Below are positions 1 to 8,911 of a stretch of 64,000 bases of DNA, piece by piece. The translations under genes were made by a program, and so were the position numbers. Position 1 is the stretch's first letter, and every line of letters begins with the position of its first letter. Below the pieces are notes generated by a model, which worked only from the letters and a program-made list of their open reading frames with translations, did not search any database and had not been told where the DNA came from. The DNA comes from JADJXV01 sp046328995 (GTDB lineage: Bacteria > Bacteroidota > Ignavibacteria > Kapaibacteriales > UBA961). The stretch covers positions 682,001-746,000 of the forward strand of contig JAXLVN010000001.1 of the NCBI GenBank assembly GCA_046328995.1. The letters run 5' to 3'.

Positions 1-1
1 C

Positions 2-1120
2 CGGCGCGCGCTCGATCCTGATGAGCTCCCGCTTGTCCTGCCGCAGATTGATAATTTTAAGCCCTCCGGTACCGGGGAATCTCCGCTGGCGACCGTTGAT
101 TCGTGGGTGAGCTTTACAGACCCCAAAACCGGTAAACATGCCCGGTATGAGACGAATACCATGCCGCAATGGGCGGGTTCCTGCTGGTACTACCTGCGCT
201 ACTTGGACACCTCAAACACAGATAATTTCTGTGCTCCTGAAAAAGAACAGTACTGGATGGGCTCGACCGGAGTGGACTTGTACGTCGGCGGTGCTGAGCA
301 TGCCGTGCTGCATCTCCTGTATGCGCGATTCTGGCATAAAGTGTTGTATGATTACGGCTTAGTGTCAAGTAAAGAACCCTTTGCCCGGCTCTTTCATCAA
401 GGACTGATACTCAGCGAAGACGGCACAAAAATGTCAAAATCCATCGGAAAATCGGTGAGTCCGGATGCTATTGTCGCTGAATTCGGTGCAGATGCTTTGA
501 GAGTATTTGAGATGTTTATGGGTCCACTTGAGGCATCGAAGCCCTGGGCTACGAAAGGCGTGGAAGGTGTGCTCCGGTTTTTGAATCGTGTATGGCGTTT
601 AATGGCGACGGAGGAAGGTTCGCTTTTGCCGACGCTTCAGGATATTCCGCTCACTACCGAACAGGAATTTGTGCTCCATTCAACGATCAAAAAAGTCGGT
701 GATGATATCGAGACTCTGAGCTTAAACACAGCGGTGTCACAGATGATGATTTTTGTGAATGAATTCACACAATGCGAGATAAAGCCACGCCGTGCAATGG
801 AGGCATTCTTGCATTGTCTTGCTCCGTTTGCTCCTCATATTGCCGAAGAGTTATGGCAGATTCTTGGTCATTCGACATCAATTTTTCTGGAAACATTTCC
901 GGTTGTCGATGAGTCCAAGCTGGTTCAATCTTCTGTTGAAATTGTCTTACAGGTGAACAGCAAGATCAAGTCCAAGGCAGTCGTTCCTGTAGAAGCAAGC
1001 GAAGAAGAGCTTGAGGGGTATGCACTTGCAGATGCAATTATTCAAAAAAACATCGAAGGAAAGATAATCCGCAAAAAAATAATTGTGAAGGGTAAACTCG
1101 TCAATTTCATCGTTGGATGA
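2..1120 (+). CDS. leuS: Leucyl-tRNA synthetase, C-terminal part (5' end outside window)
   Basis: Class I aminoacyl-tRNA synthetase that charges tRNA-Leu in the cytoplasm. The frame is open from base 2, so the gene enters from the left and its HIGH motif lies outside. Seen here are the stretch MPQWAGSCWYYLRYLD, which in LeuRS follows the editing domain, the KMSKS catalytic loop (codons 428-442), the anticodon-binding helical domain, and a short C-terminal domain ending GKLVNFIVG. A GTG at 107 is internal, not the start: the upstream codons still read as LeuRS (LPLVLPQIDNFKPSGTGESP). The stop codon overlaps the next start (ATGA), suggesting translational coupling to the TSUP permease gene. Confidence 0.97.
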   Translation, partial: RRALDPDELPLVLPQIDNFKPSGTGESPLATVDSWVSFTDPKTGKHARYETNTMPQWAGSCWYYLRYLDTSNTDNFCAPEKEQYWMGSTGVDLYVGGAEHAVLHLLYARFWHKVLYDYGLVSSKEPFARLFHQGLILSEDGTKMSKSIGKSVSPDAIVAEFGADALRVFEMFMGPLEASKPWATKGVEGVLRFLNRVWRLMATEEGSLLPTLQDIPLTTEQEFVLHSTIKKVGDDIETLSLNTAVSQMMIFVNEFTQCEIKPRRAMEAFLHCLAPFAPHIAEELWQILGHSTSIFLETFPVVDESKLVQSSVEIVLQVNSKIKSKAVVPVEASEEELEGYALADAIIQKNIEGKIIRKKIIVKGKLVNFIVG

Positions 1121-1872
1121 TTATGAATGACCTCCTTATTGTGACATTAATCGGAGCATTCATTGGTACGAGTGCCGGTATGCTGGGGATTGGCGGTGCG
1201 CTAGCCGCCACTCCCCTTTTGAAAATTCTCATAGGTTTACCTCCCTTACTCGCTCTTGCCTCCCCTTTGCCATCGACGCTGCCTTCGGCTCTCTCCGGCG
1301 CGATTGTCTATCATAAAAACAAGCTCATCGATTTCAGGCTGGCTCTCTGGGTACTCATCTCGGCAATTCCTATGAACATCATAGGCACTAAAGCTACTCA
1401 ATACATTCCGCCTTCCGTCCTGATGTATCTCACCGGCGGATTCATCTTTTTGGTCGGCTGTACGTTCTTTATCCGTGGCTGGCTCCTGAAAGAAGAGGCG
1501 CATCAGCCGACGGAATATTCAATTTTTTCTGCACTTCTTACGGGAATTATTACCGGTTCAGTCTCAGGCGTTCTCGCAATAGGTGGCGGCATCATCATGA
1601 TACCTGCATTTGTGAAAATCAACAAACTCCGGGTAAAGTCAGCATTTGCAACGTCACTTTTTTGCATCGCTGTTCTCGCAATTCCCGGCGGGATAGGACA
1701 TTACCTTCTCGGTCATATTGATATGAAAGTCATGACGATTTTAATGATTACCGTCGCACCCTTTTCGTATTTCGGTGCAAAGCTCGCCGTGCGGCTGAAG
1801 AGCAAAACGCTGGAGAAGATTTTCGGCACATTTATGATCGTCCTGTCGGTATATTTTATACTTACTCAATAA
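1117..1872 (+). CDS. TSUP family permease (TauE/SafE-like)
   Basis: Predicted inner-membrane protein of 251 residues with about eight hydrophobic segments arranged as two similar halves. The halves begin near residues 10 (GAFIGTSAGMLGIGGALAATPLL) and 142 (GSVSGVLAIGGGIIMIPAF). This duplicated pattern with glycine-rich GIGGG-type turns is characteristic of the sulfite/organosulfonate exporter (TauE/SafE, DUF81) family. The substrate cannot be read from the sequence. The start overlaps the leuS stop as ATGA; a second ATG at 1123 (MNDLL) is an alternative. It ends 28 bp before the end of the convergent histidine kinase gene. Confidence 0.88.
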   Translation: MIMNDLLIVTLIGAFIGTSAGMLGIGGALAATPLLKILIGLPPLLALASPLPSTLPSALSGAIVYHKNKLIDFRLALWVLISAIPMNIIGTKATQYIPPSVLMYLTGGFIFLVGCTFFIRGWLLKEEAHQPTEYSIFSALLTGIITGSVSGVLAIGGGIIMIPAFVKINKLRVKSAFATSLFCIAVLAIPGGIGHYLLGHIDMKVMTILMITVAPFSYFGAKLAVRLKSKTLEKIFGTFMIVLSVYFILTQ

Positions 1873-1899
1873 CATTCACCGCCGCCCCAAAAACGGATA

Positions 1900-3267
1900 C
1901 TACGCACGACCAAGCGTAAAATAAAATGTCGTTCCCTTTCCTTCTTGAGACTCAACGGTAATATGACCGTTGTGTTTATGGATAAATTCATGACAAAGCA
2001 TCAGCCCTAGTCCCGTACTGGGTTCATTCTCCGTACCCGGACGTGATACTTTTTCAACAATATTAAACAGCTTTCCCTGAATTTCTTTGCTCATTCCAAT
2101 ACCATTATCTCGTACAAATATCACCGGTACCTGCACGCCATCCCCGGAATACCATTCGAAGCGAGAAGCTGCTTCCTCACTCAGGACACCCACTTCAATC
2201 GTACCTCCTCGCGGTGTGAACTTAATAGAATTCGAGAGTAAGTTGCGGAAAATTGCATTCAGCATGGGAACATCGGCGAGGACACGGATATGATCCGGGC
2301 AGGAACTAAACAGAGTGATATTTTTCTGCTGGGCTACAATTTCTTGTACTGCAATGACTTGCTTGACCACCATCGCGACCGAACATTCTTCAGGGTTGAA
2401 TTTAACGGCACCCCGCTGCACAAGAGACCATTCCAATAAATTTTCGAGCAGTTTATAAAGATTATGCGCCGAATCGTGCAGATTTTTTGCCATTTCCTGT
2501 AATTCTTCTTTGGTGAGTGATTCATACTCATCCGAAATAAGCTTTGTAAGGCCGAGGAAACCACTAAACGGTGACTTAAGGTCGTGAGCAATGATAGAGA
2601 AAAATTTATCTTTTGAACTGTTTATGATACTAAGCTGAGCATTGGTCTCTTGCAGCTGCCGAGCGAATTCTTCTGACTTAATACGTTCAATTGTATATTG
2701 TTTATGTAAAAATCGAATAATAAAATACACCATCACGGCACAGTATAATACCGTTGTCAGACTATCTGCCCATCGAGGAAATCCGGGTTCCATCGGAATA
2801 ATAAACCATGGAAAATTGAGCTGTACCAGATAAATAGCGAGGGTAAAGAGGATAAAGATTAAGAGAACATATTTCTTGTACGTATCAGGCACAATGACCA
2901 ATGACAGAATCAGCACCACAAATGCAATAATGATATTTGCTCCATCAATCCCTCCATTGAGCAACCATATCATCGAGATGCCGACCATTGCAATAATTGA
3001 TGCCGGGAAGAGGAGAGGTTCGATAATTTTCTTCACCCTCACCAGATAATACAGGACAAAGAGTATCGCTGTCAAAACAAGGGGAATAATCTTCAGGGGT
3101 AAGGGTGTCTTGGGGAAAAGCCATGTCGTGAAGACACCGGGTAAGCAAATAATTAATCCGACTACCAATGTCGAAAGCAGGAGTCTATTCTCCAATGAGT
3201 AGGAAGTAATATCTCCCAATACTAATCGAGATAATCGTTGTACACGGTCTTGGACAATACGCTTCAT
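1900..3267 (-). CDS. Membrane-bound sensor histidine kinase
   Basis: Two-component sensor kinase, about 455 residues. The N-terminal ~190 residues hold roughly six hydrophobic segments (membrane sensor region), followed by a short coiled-coil. The HisKA dimerisation domain has the phospho-acceptor His in SIIAHDLKSP (about residue 228). The HATPase domain shows the N box (RNLLSNSIKFT), G1 box (DNGIGM) and G2 box (GLGL). No HAMP or PAS domain is evident. I chose the ATG at 3267 because GGAGG lies 8 bases upstream; a GTG at 3270 is the alternative. No response regulator is adjacent, so it is an orphan kinase and its signal is unknown. Confidence 0.92.
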   Translation of the reverse strand: MKRIVQDRVQRLSRLVLGDITSYSLENRLLLSTLVVGLIICLPGVFTTWLFPKTPLPLKIIPLVLTAILFVLYYLVRVKKIIEPLLFPASIIAMVGISMIWLLNGGIDGANIIIAFVVLILSLVIVPDTYKKYVLLIFILFTLAIYLVQLNFPWFIIPMEPGFPRWADSLTTVLYCAVMVYFIIRFLHKQYTIERIKSEEFARQLQETNAQLSIINSSKDKFFSIIAHDLKSPFSGFLGLTKLISDEYESLTKEELQEMAKNLHDSAHNLYKLLENLLEWSLVQRGAVKFNPEECSVAMVVKQVIAVQEIVAQQKNITLFSSCPDHIRVLADVPMLNAIFRNLLSNSIKFTPRGGTIEVGVLSEEAASRFEWYSGDGVQVPVIFVRDNGIGMSKEIQGKLFNIVEKVSRPGTENEPSTGLGLMLCHEFIHKHNGHITVESQEGKGTTFYFTLGRA

Positions 3268-3612
3268 CACTGTTTCCTCCCGATTGAGGTTCGTCTTCGG
3301 TTAGTATAATGGTCATTCTATCTATATAGTTGCACAATTCGCGCATAGCGGACATGCAGAACAGAAATCAAATTGTGCAGGTCAGATACCGATCAGAACA
3401 TGAAATACTTTTACTATCAATGCTGCTGTTTGCAAAATACAAATTATATTGAGATTGGCAAGAATAAAACCAAAGGCAGGTACCATTTGGACGCGGTGCA
3501 TTCCCCGCTTCGCTGTGCGCCATCGAATGTATGGCATGAAGTAGTCGTGTTCCTGAAAGGCAGAATAATACATGAGAGATTCCGCTTTGTTGAAATGTAT
3601 TCAACCATGTGC
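3268..3612. other. Intergenic region upstream of the histidine kinase
   Basis: A 345-base stretch between the kinase start and the stop of the metalloprotease gene. Short open frames exist on both strands (3368-3621), but none has a recognisable product, a signal peptide or a convincing ribosome site. I see no RNA gene or strong hairpin here. It must carry the kinase promoter. Confidence 0.5.
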
Positions 3613-5271
3613 TTATGGTGAAATCACACTAAATTTGCCGATGGTAGTGTTTCCGTGGATGGTAATGGTGTATATATAGACATTACTGCTGAGTTCGATT
3701 CCGGTTGGCTTCCAGGCAAGTACTCTTTTACTCGACTCGCCGGTGGTGATTGGCATCTCACCGGCGAATACAGACCTCCAATCGACTGTATAAATTGCCA
3801 GATACGGCCTTTCACTGACCCGGGCATCGGATGGCGCAGGAAAGGAGAGAATATCATCTACTCCTGCATGAAATGGATTCGGATAGACGTAATCACTCTG
3901 AATAGTGGCCGTTCCATTCCGGATGATGTCTAGTCTGCATATTTGCGGAAAGGTTGTTTTGAAATCATACGAATAGTTCGTACCAGCGATAGGAAACGGC
4001 TGTGGCGTCTGTGAACATACAATCGTATAATCGCCGGGACGTTGTGTCTGCAGGCGTAGGTCCTCCATCGACGGATACGTCACTAGGAACTCCGCAGAAT
4101 CCGGCGTATTGGTCGATGTATCTGCCGGCAAAATACATCGGGTGAATTGAATCTGGAATGGCTTAATTTGAAGGGTTTTCGTAAATGAAGGTGGTGTATA
4201 GCGTTCTTCCTGCTGAATACTAAACTCAGGATAAATTGACGCACGGGCAAAGTACTTTCCGGGAATCGCACGCCTGCCGGTATAATACACCCAGGGCAGA
4301 AAATCACACCATGCCTGTTGCAGACTACTCCCCCGCTCGACTAATGCACTGTCTGTCGCCCTATACGGTTCGAGCCCCTTCGATGAATTGTTCGGCTCGG
4401 CTCCATCGGCTACTAACTCCCATACATGACGCACAAATGCATCGCCATACTGCTGATGGAAATACTCCAATACCATACAATAGGAATATCCGTAGAAAGC
4501 ATCACTCTGACCAAAAAAGTATTTGTCATTCTGCGTAAAGAAATTCTTGATATAATTGATATAATCCGTGACTTCAGGATAGACTCTCATTTCAATCCAC
4601 GAGCTCATCATCTCGTGAAATGAACCGGTAGCAGAACCGTAACCATATTGTATCGCATGGTGATACTCATGTGCCAGGGTTACTTTTAATGCATCGTATC
4701 CAAACGTGGCATAGGCCGGCTTTCCATTATAACTATCTTTCGCATTGAAATTATTATCAATGCGGATAAAAGAATACGAGCGGGGATAAATACCACCTGT
4801 AACATTTCCCTCGGGAACGGTCTCGCCATACTTTCCTTCTTTCGATAAATCAACGAAATAGATATCATATTGGTCACTTCCGCCTTTCAGATTATCCGTT
4901 GGCGGGGTCTTGTATCCCATCTCCACCACTTCAACAGAATAAATATAATCCATCATCAATCCCGCTGAATCGATCCAATCGGGAACACCGTTTCGATTGT
5001 CATCAGCAGTCGGCACAGAATCCACACCCGATATCGTATAATGCAGTAAAAATCGACCCGAAGGAGACGCAGCCGTTAGCGGCAGCGGTGGGCGCTCATC
5101 GAGGATTGTTTCCCCCTTAGTAATCGACATCATGCGAGCAGTATTTCGCTCGGAGAATGTCCCGCATTTTGTGGGGATGTCCTCAAATCCGTGGGCATAT
5201 ACAAGAGGAATCGAATGGGCGCAAAAAAAGGCAATTGAAAGGACAATTGCCTTGATAAAGTGTCGTATCAT
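3613..5271 (-). CDS. Secreted MXAN_6640-type metalloprotease with T9SS sorting domain
   Basis: Predicted secreted zinc protease of 552 residues. The start at 5271 gives a clean signal peptide (MIRHFIKAIVLSIAFFCAHS); the open frame extends 13 codons further but with poor signal character. The zinc motif is HEYHH (about residues 201-205), followed by EMMSSWIE, whose last Glu (about residue 227) is a likely third ligand, as in gluzincins. An N-terminal DDNRNGVPDWID segment resembles a calcium-binding loop. The last ~90 residues (from YPNPFHAG to KFSVISP) form a T9SS type A sorting domain, so the protein should cross the outer membrane and be anchored or released. It is likely co-transcribed with the small FnIII-like protein 43 bp upstream. 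Its substrate is unknown. Confidence 0.85.
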   Translation of the reverse strand: MIRHFIKAIVLSIAFFCAHSIPLVYAHGFEDIPTKCGTFSERNTARMMSITKGETILDERPPLPLTAASPSGRFLLHYTISGVDSVPTADDNRNGVPDWIDSAGLMMDYIYSVEVVEMGYKTPPTDNLKGGSDQYDIYFVDLSKEGKYGETVPEGNVTGGIYPRSYSFIRIDNNFNAKDSYNGKPAYATFGYDALKVTLAHEYHHAIQYGYGSATGSFHEMMSSWIEMRVYPEVTDYINYIKNFFTQNDKYFFGQSDAFYGYSYCMVLEYFHQQYGDAFVRHVWELVADGAEPNNSSKGLEPYRATDSALVERGSSLQQAWCDFLPWVYYTGRRAIPGKYFARASIYPEFSIQQEERYTPPSFTKTLQIKPFQIQFTRCILPADTSTNTPDSAEFLVTYPSMEDLRLQTQRPGDYTIVCSQTPQPFPIAGTNYSYDFKTTFPQICRLDIIRNGTATIQSDYVYPNPFHAGVDDILSFPAPSDARVSERPYLAIYTVDWRSVFAGEMPITTGESSKRVLAWKPTGIELSSNVYIYTITIHGNTTIGKFSVISP

Positions 5272-5314
5272 ATTGAGTTGTATCGTTATTTCGCGAAGAG
5301 GAAAGTACAATGAA

Positions 5315-5740
5315 TCAACGGAACATTTCCTTGATCATACCCCATGTACGCCGAACGCCACTCACGCTGTGGGATACATTGATAGGGCTGGAATACGTGA
5401 TCGAATTGTCGGTGCCGACATATTTCAAACGATAGGTATATTTTGTCTGCTGTGTCAAGGTAGGATTGTTGTCATTCTGCTTCATAAAAGCGTCTTCATC
5501 GGTATAGGAGTATATCGCTTGCGCACCGCGAGCATCTAACTGTCCGATATATTTAAAGATTCCGTCAGCGCCGGCTCGCTCGATATCATAACGCGCAATG
5601 CTGCGCTCGGTAGATGATTTCCAGGATACAGTAATACTTTTACCGTCGGATTTGGCTGTAAAATAATCGAGCGAAATCTCAGCTGCAACGAGCGTCGTCA
5701 CGGATAAAAGCAGGGCAAGGATGGTAGTTTTAATTCTCAT
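5315..5740 (-). CDS. Small secreted fibronectin type III-like protein
   Basis: Exported protein of 141 residues: signal peptide MRIKTTILALLLSVTTLVAA, then one beta-sandwich domain. The patterns FTAKSDGKSITVSWKSSTE and YDIERAG near the start and YTYRLKYVG near the end are typical of a fibronectin type III fold. No T9SS domain or lipobox is present. It lies 43 bp upstream of the secreted metalloprotease on the same strand, so the two may be co-expressed and it may act as a partner or inhibitor domain. That role is a guess. Confidence 0.75.
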   Translation of the reverse strand: MRIKTTILALLLSVTTLVAAEISLDYFTAKSDGKSITVSWKSSTERSIARYDIERAGADGIFKYIGQLDARGAQAIYSYTDEDAFMKQNDNNPTLTQQTKYTYRLKYVGTDNSITYSSPINVSHSVSGVRRTWGMIKEMFR

Positions 5741-5892
5741 AACACAAAAATAGGGCGGTTAACGATAATTGCAAAATGATTTTTTAGATATTTTCTGCAT
5801 TTTATGGTGTCGCGCACGGTTATACGGCATTTTTCATACTTTATTGTTAATTTGTATCATAATTCTTTGCTTACTCTGAGCTCATTGACTGC

Positions 5893-6729
5893 ATGAACAT
5901 TCGTAAACTCTATTATCTCCTCTCACCCGGGGCACGGCGGATTGTACGCCGCATCGTCTATTTCCCTATCGATATTATCGATTCCCTCCGCGGGAAATCG
6001 TCCTCGACAATTCCTCCGAAAGGTTTGATATTTGTCGGTGCCGGGGATTTTGAACGTCAAGGAGCAATTTTTTTAGACTATTTTAAGACCTACACCCACC
6101 TCAAGCCTCATCATCATGTACTCGATGTCGGCTGCGGAATAGGCCGCATGGCTCTCCCGCTGACGCAATATATCACTCCGCCGGGAAGGTATCACGGATT
6201 TGATATTGTTCAAGAAGGCATTGACTGGTGTACGACGACAATTACTCCCAAGTTTCCGCATTTTACGTTCCTTCATATCGACCTTCTGAACGACCTCTAT
6301 ACCTCGAAAGGCGCATCGGCTGCTGAGTTCGTGTTTCCATATGCAGATAATCAGTTTGATGTTGTGTTTCTAACATCCGTATTCACGCATTTCGTACCGG
6401 CTGAGACTGAACAGTATATCCGAGAAATCAGTCGCGTTTTAACGCCGGGCGGACGATGCCTTGCTACGTTTTTTATCTTCGATGCAAGCTTTCGAGAATC
6501 GGCATTGGACGAATTTTCTTTCCCGTATAACTATGGACATTACCGCTTGATGGACGACAAAGTCCAATCAGCAAACGTTGCCTATGAATTCGATTACCTT
6601 GAGCAAATCATCGCCGGCAGCGGTTTGATTCTCGAGAAGTATATAGTAGGCTCGTGGGGCGGCAAAACCCCGCAACCAATTGTTTCCTATCAAGATATGT
6701 TGATTATTTCCAAACCCATCTCATCCTAA
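5893..6729 (+). CDS. Class I SAM-dependent methyltransferase
   Basis: Protein of 278 residues with a Rossmann-type methyltransferase domain. Motif I is VLDVGCGIGR (residues 76-85), motif II includes YHGFDIV, and motif IV is FDVVFLTSVFTHF. This layout fits the Methyltransf_11/25 group of small-molecule or glycan methyltransferases. The basic N-terminus (RRIVRRIVYFP) might associate with membrane or nucleic acid. It ends 7 bp before the GH57 gene, so the two are probably one operon, suggesting a role in glycan modification. Substrate not determinable. Confidence 0.88.
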   Translation: MNIRKLYYLLSPGARRIVRRIVYFPIDIIDSLRGKSSSTIPPKGLIFVGAGDFERQGAIFLDYFKTYTHLKPHHHVLDVGCGIGRMALPLTQYITPPGRYHGFDIVQEGIDWCTTTITPKFPHFTFLHIDLLNDLYTSKGASAAEFVFPYADNQFDVVFLTSVFTHFVPAETEQYIREISRVLTPGGRCLATFFIFDASFRESALDEFSFPYNYGHYRLMDDKVQSANVAYEFDYLEQIIAGSGLILEKYIVGSWGGKTPQPIVSYQDMLIISKPISS

Positions 6730-6736
6730 ATTGTCT

Positions 6737-8716
6737 ATGCTCCCCTTGCGCGTTGCTTTTCTCTGGCATCAACATCAGCCGTATTACAAACAAGACTCGA
6801 CCTTTATTCTGCCATGGGTTCGGCTGCATGGTGCGAAGGATTACTACGATTTACCGGCACTGCTCCGCGAATTTCCGGGAATTCGACAGACGATAAATCT
6901 GGCACCGTCACTGATGATACAAATCGAAGATTATCTTCATCATACCACCAAAGATACCGTACAGATTCTCACAGAAATACCGGCTGACGATTTAACAGTT
7001 GATGACAAAAGAGCGATTCTTCGGCTCTTTTTCCTGTGCAATCAAGAACTTATGACGCTTCCCTACGAACGCTACCGCACGCTCCACGAGCGGGCATCGC
7101 GTCCGGAGATTGCGGTTGCAGAATTCACCCCACAAGACTGGCGCGACCTCCAGACCTGGTACAATCTCACCTGGATTGGTCATGTATCACGTTCTGACAA
7201 GCGCGTGCAGCATCTATTCGAAAAAGGAATGAATTTTACCGAACAAGAAAAACAACTGGTGCTCACAATCCACCAGGAGATTATGGCTCGTATCCTCCCG
7301 GAAATGAAAGAATTACGAACGTCGAACCAAATCGAAATCAGCGTCACTCCCATGTATCATCCTATGTCTCCACTGTTGATTTCCAATGAGTCTGCCCGCG
7401 AGGCAATGCCGAATTGCGTGCTACCGGAGAAGCAATTTGATGGTCTTGAGGATGCTGTGACTCATATTCGACGGGCACAGGAGTATTACCAAACGACCTT
7501 TGGCGACTTGCCCAACGGAATCTGGCCATCAGAGGGTTCGATAAGCATGGCCTCACTCGACCTGATGGTTCAAAACGGAATCTCCTGGGCTGCAAGTGAT
7601 GAAGATGTACTCTGGGCGAGCACCCGCGACCATCATTGGACGGATAAGTTTTTTCCGCGAACGGTACGCACGCCAAGCGGAGATATTGCAATGCTTTTCC
7701 GCGATCATGCACTCTCGGATGCCATTGGCTTTGTCTATTCACGCTGGGATGCCACGCATGCTGCCGATGACTTTTGCCGGCGTTTGCGGGAGATTCGTGC
7801 TGGTATTGTCGAACGCTATGGAGAGCAAGCACTTGCGCATGCAGTTGTACCCGTGATTTTGGATGGTGAGAATTGTTGGGAATATTATTTCCACAATGGT
7901 TCGTACTTTCTGCGTACCCTGTACAGCAGACTATCCGAAGAAGAATTTCAAACAGTTACCTGCGCTGAAGCTACGGCTCATCATGCAGAGTTTTTGCCGC
8001 AACTTACCTCTATCCGTGCCGGCTCGTGGATCAATGCTAATTTTAAAATTTGGATCGGTCATCCGGAAGATAATGCAGCCTGGTCGATGCTCGCGGAAGC
8101 ACGCACTGCAGTATTGGGAATGAAGCAACATGCTGATTTTACTGCTGCGTATGAACACATCCTCATCGCCGAAGGGTCAGACTGGTGCTGGTGGTATGGC
8201 GATGACCATGTCTCGGCGAATCAGCCTCAATTTGACGAACTCTTCCGCTGGAATATCGCTCAGGCATACCGCACCGTCGGACTCACTCCGCCGGATACCG
8301 TGTTTCGCTCGATACTTGGCATTGCGAAAGAATCGTCGTGGAGCGATGCACAACTTTTCGAACCGGAAAGAACCGCATCTGCGATGCATTCGATTGGTGA
8401 TGTGGTACGGAAAATTCTCTATCGACGGAAAAATACTACACTCGAAGTTCGCATGGATTTATCGCGTGATCTCTCAGAAAATGAACGTATTACGCTCACC
8501 GTTCAGGACCAATTCACGCTTGAAATTCATTCTTCATCGGTTACGTATCACGGCTCAGACCCACTTTGTATGCCACCGGTATCCGTGGTAAGAAGTCAAC
8601 AGTATCTCGATGTTTCCGTAGAACTATCCGGGAAAGGAGCATCGGAATTTTTTATAAGCTTTACGTCGCCTGAGCAAACGACATTCTATCCGGGTCAGTC
8701 GAATTTTACAATTTGA
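6737..8716 (+). CDS. Glycoside hydrolase family 57 protein
   Basis: Cytoplasmic enzyme of about 659 residues with the family 57 (beta/alpha)7-barrel signature. It starts with VAFLWHQHQPYYK, followed by NLAPSLMIQIEDY, NGIWPSEGSIS, FRDHALSDAIGF and SDWCWWYGDDH, which match the alpha-amylase/alpha-mannosidase-like subgroup of GH57 (COG1449). The C-terminal ~150 residues look like the usual beta-rich accessory domain. I chose the ATG at 6737; a TTG at 6731 is also in frame. It follows the methyltransferase by 7 bp. Members of this group act on alpha-glucans such as glycogen or maltodextrin, or branch them; the exact activity here is unknown. Confidence 0.9.
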   Translation: MLPLRVAFLWHQHQPYYKQDSTFILPWVRLHGAKDYYDLPALLREFPGIRQTINLAPSLMIQIEDYLHHTTKDTVQILTEIPADDLTVDDKRAILRLFFLCNQELMTLPYERYRTLHERASRPEIAVAEFTPQDWRDLQTWYNLTWIGHVSRSDKRVQHLFEKGMNFTEQEKQLVLTIHQEIMARILPEMKELRTSNQIEISVTPMYHPMSPLLISNESAREAMPNCVLPEKQFDGLEDAVTHIRRAQEYYQTTFGDLPNGIWPSEGSISMASLDLMVQNGISWAASDEDVLWASTRDHHWTDKFFPRTVRTPSGDIAMLFRDHALSDAIGFVYSRWDATHAADDFCRRLREIRAGIVERYGEQALAHAVVPVILDGENCWEYYFHNGSYFLRTLYSRLSEEEFQTVTCAEATAHHAEFLPQLTSIRAGSWINANFKIWIGHPEDNAAWSMLAEARTAVLGMKQHADFTAAYEHILIAEGSDWCWWYGDDHVSANQPQFDELFRWNIAQAYRTVGLTPPDTVFRSILGIAKESSWSDAQLFEPERTASAMHSIGDVVRKILYRRKNTTLEVRMDLSRDLSENERITLTVQDQFTLEIHSSSVTYHGSDPLCMPPVSVVRSQQYLDVSVELSGKGASEFFISFTSPEQTTFYPGQSNFTI

Positions 8717-8857
8717 CCTGCGCTGATTTTGTAAGAATTATGACATCCGACATCACAGCAAACACTAATCTGCGAACATGGTACGAACCATAACAATCAC
8801 CACATCACCGCACGCGATCCTCTTTATTACTAATTATTTATCACATCCACTTAAATG

Positions 8858-8891
8858 AAAAAGGGACTCACGAAGCGTGAATCCCTTTTTT
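8858..8891. terminator. Bidirectional Rho-independent terminator
   Basis: Stem 8863-8872 pairs with 8876-8885 (one mismatch, 3-base loop). It is preceded by a run of A and followed by a run of T, so it can terminate both the GH57 gene and the convergent ccmF gene. An ATG at 8855 inside it is not a gene start. Confidence 0.85.
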
Positions 8892-8911
8892 GTGACGACC
8901 GTCGGGTAATA

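Noticed and set aside
5132..5539. 135-codon plus-strand open frame
   Set aside because: It lies antisense over two genes with clear signal peptides and domains; the translation has no recognisable features.
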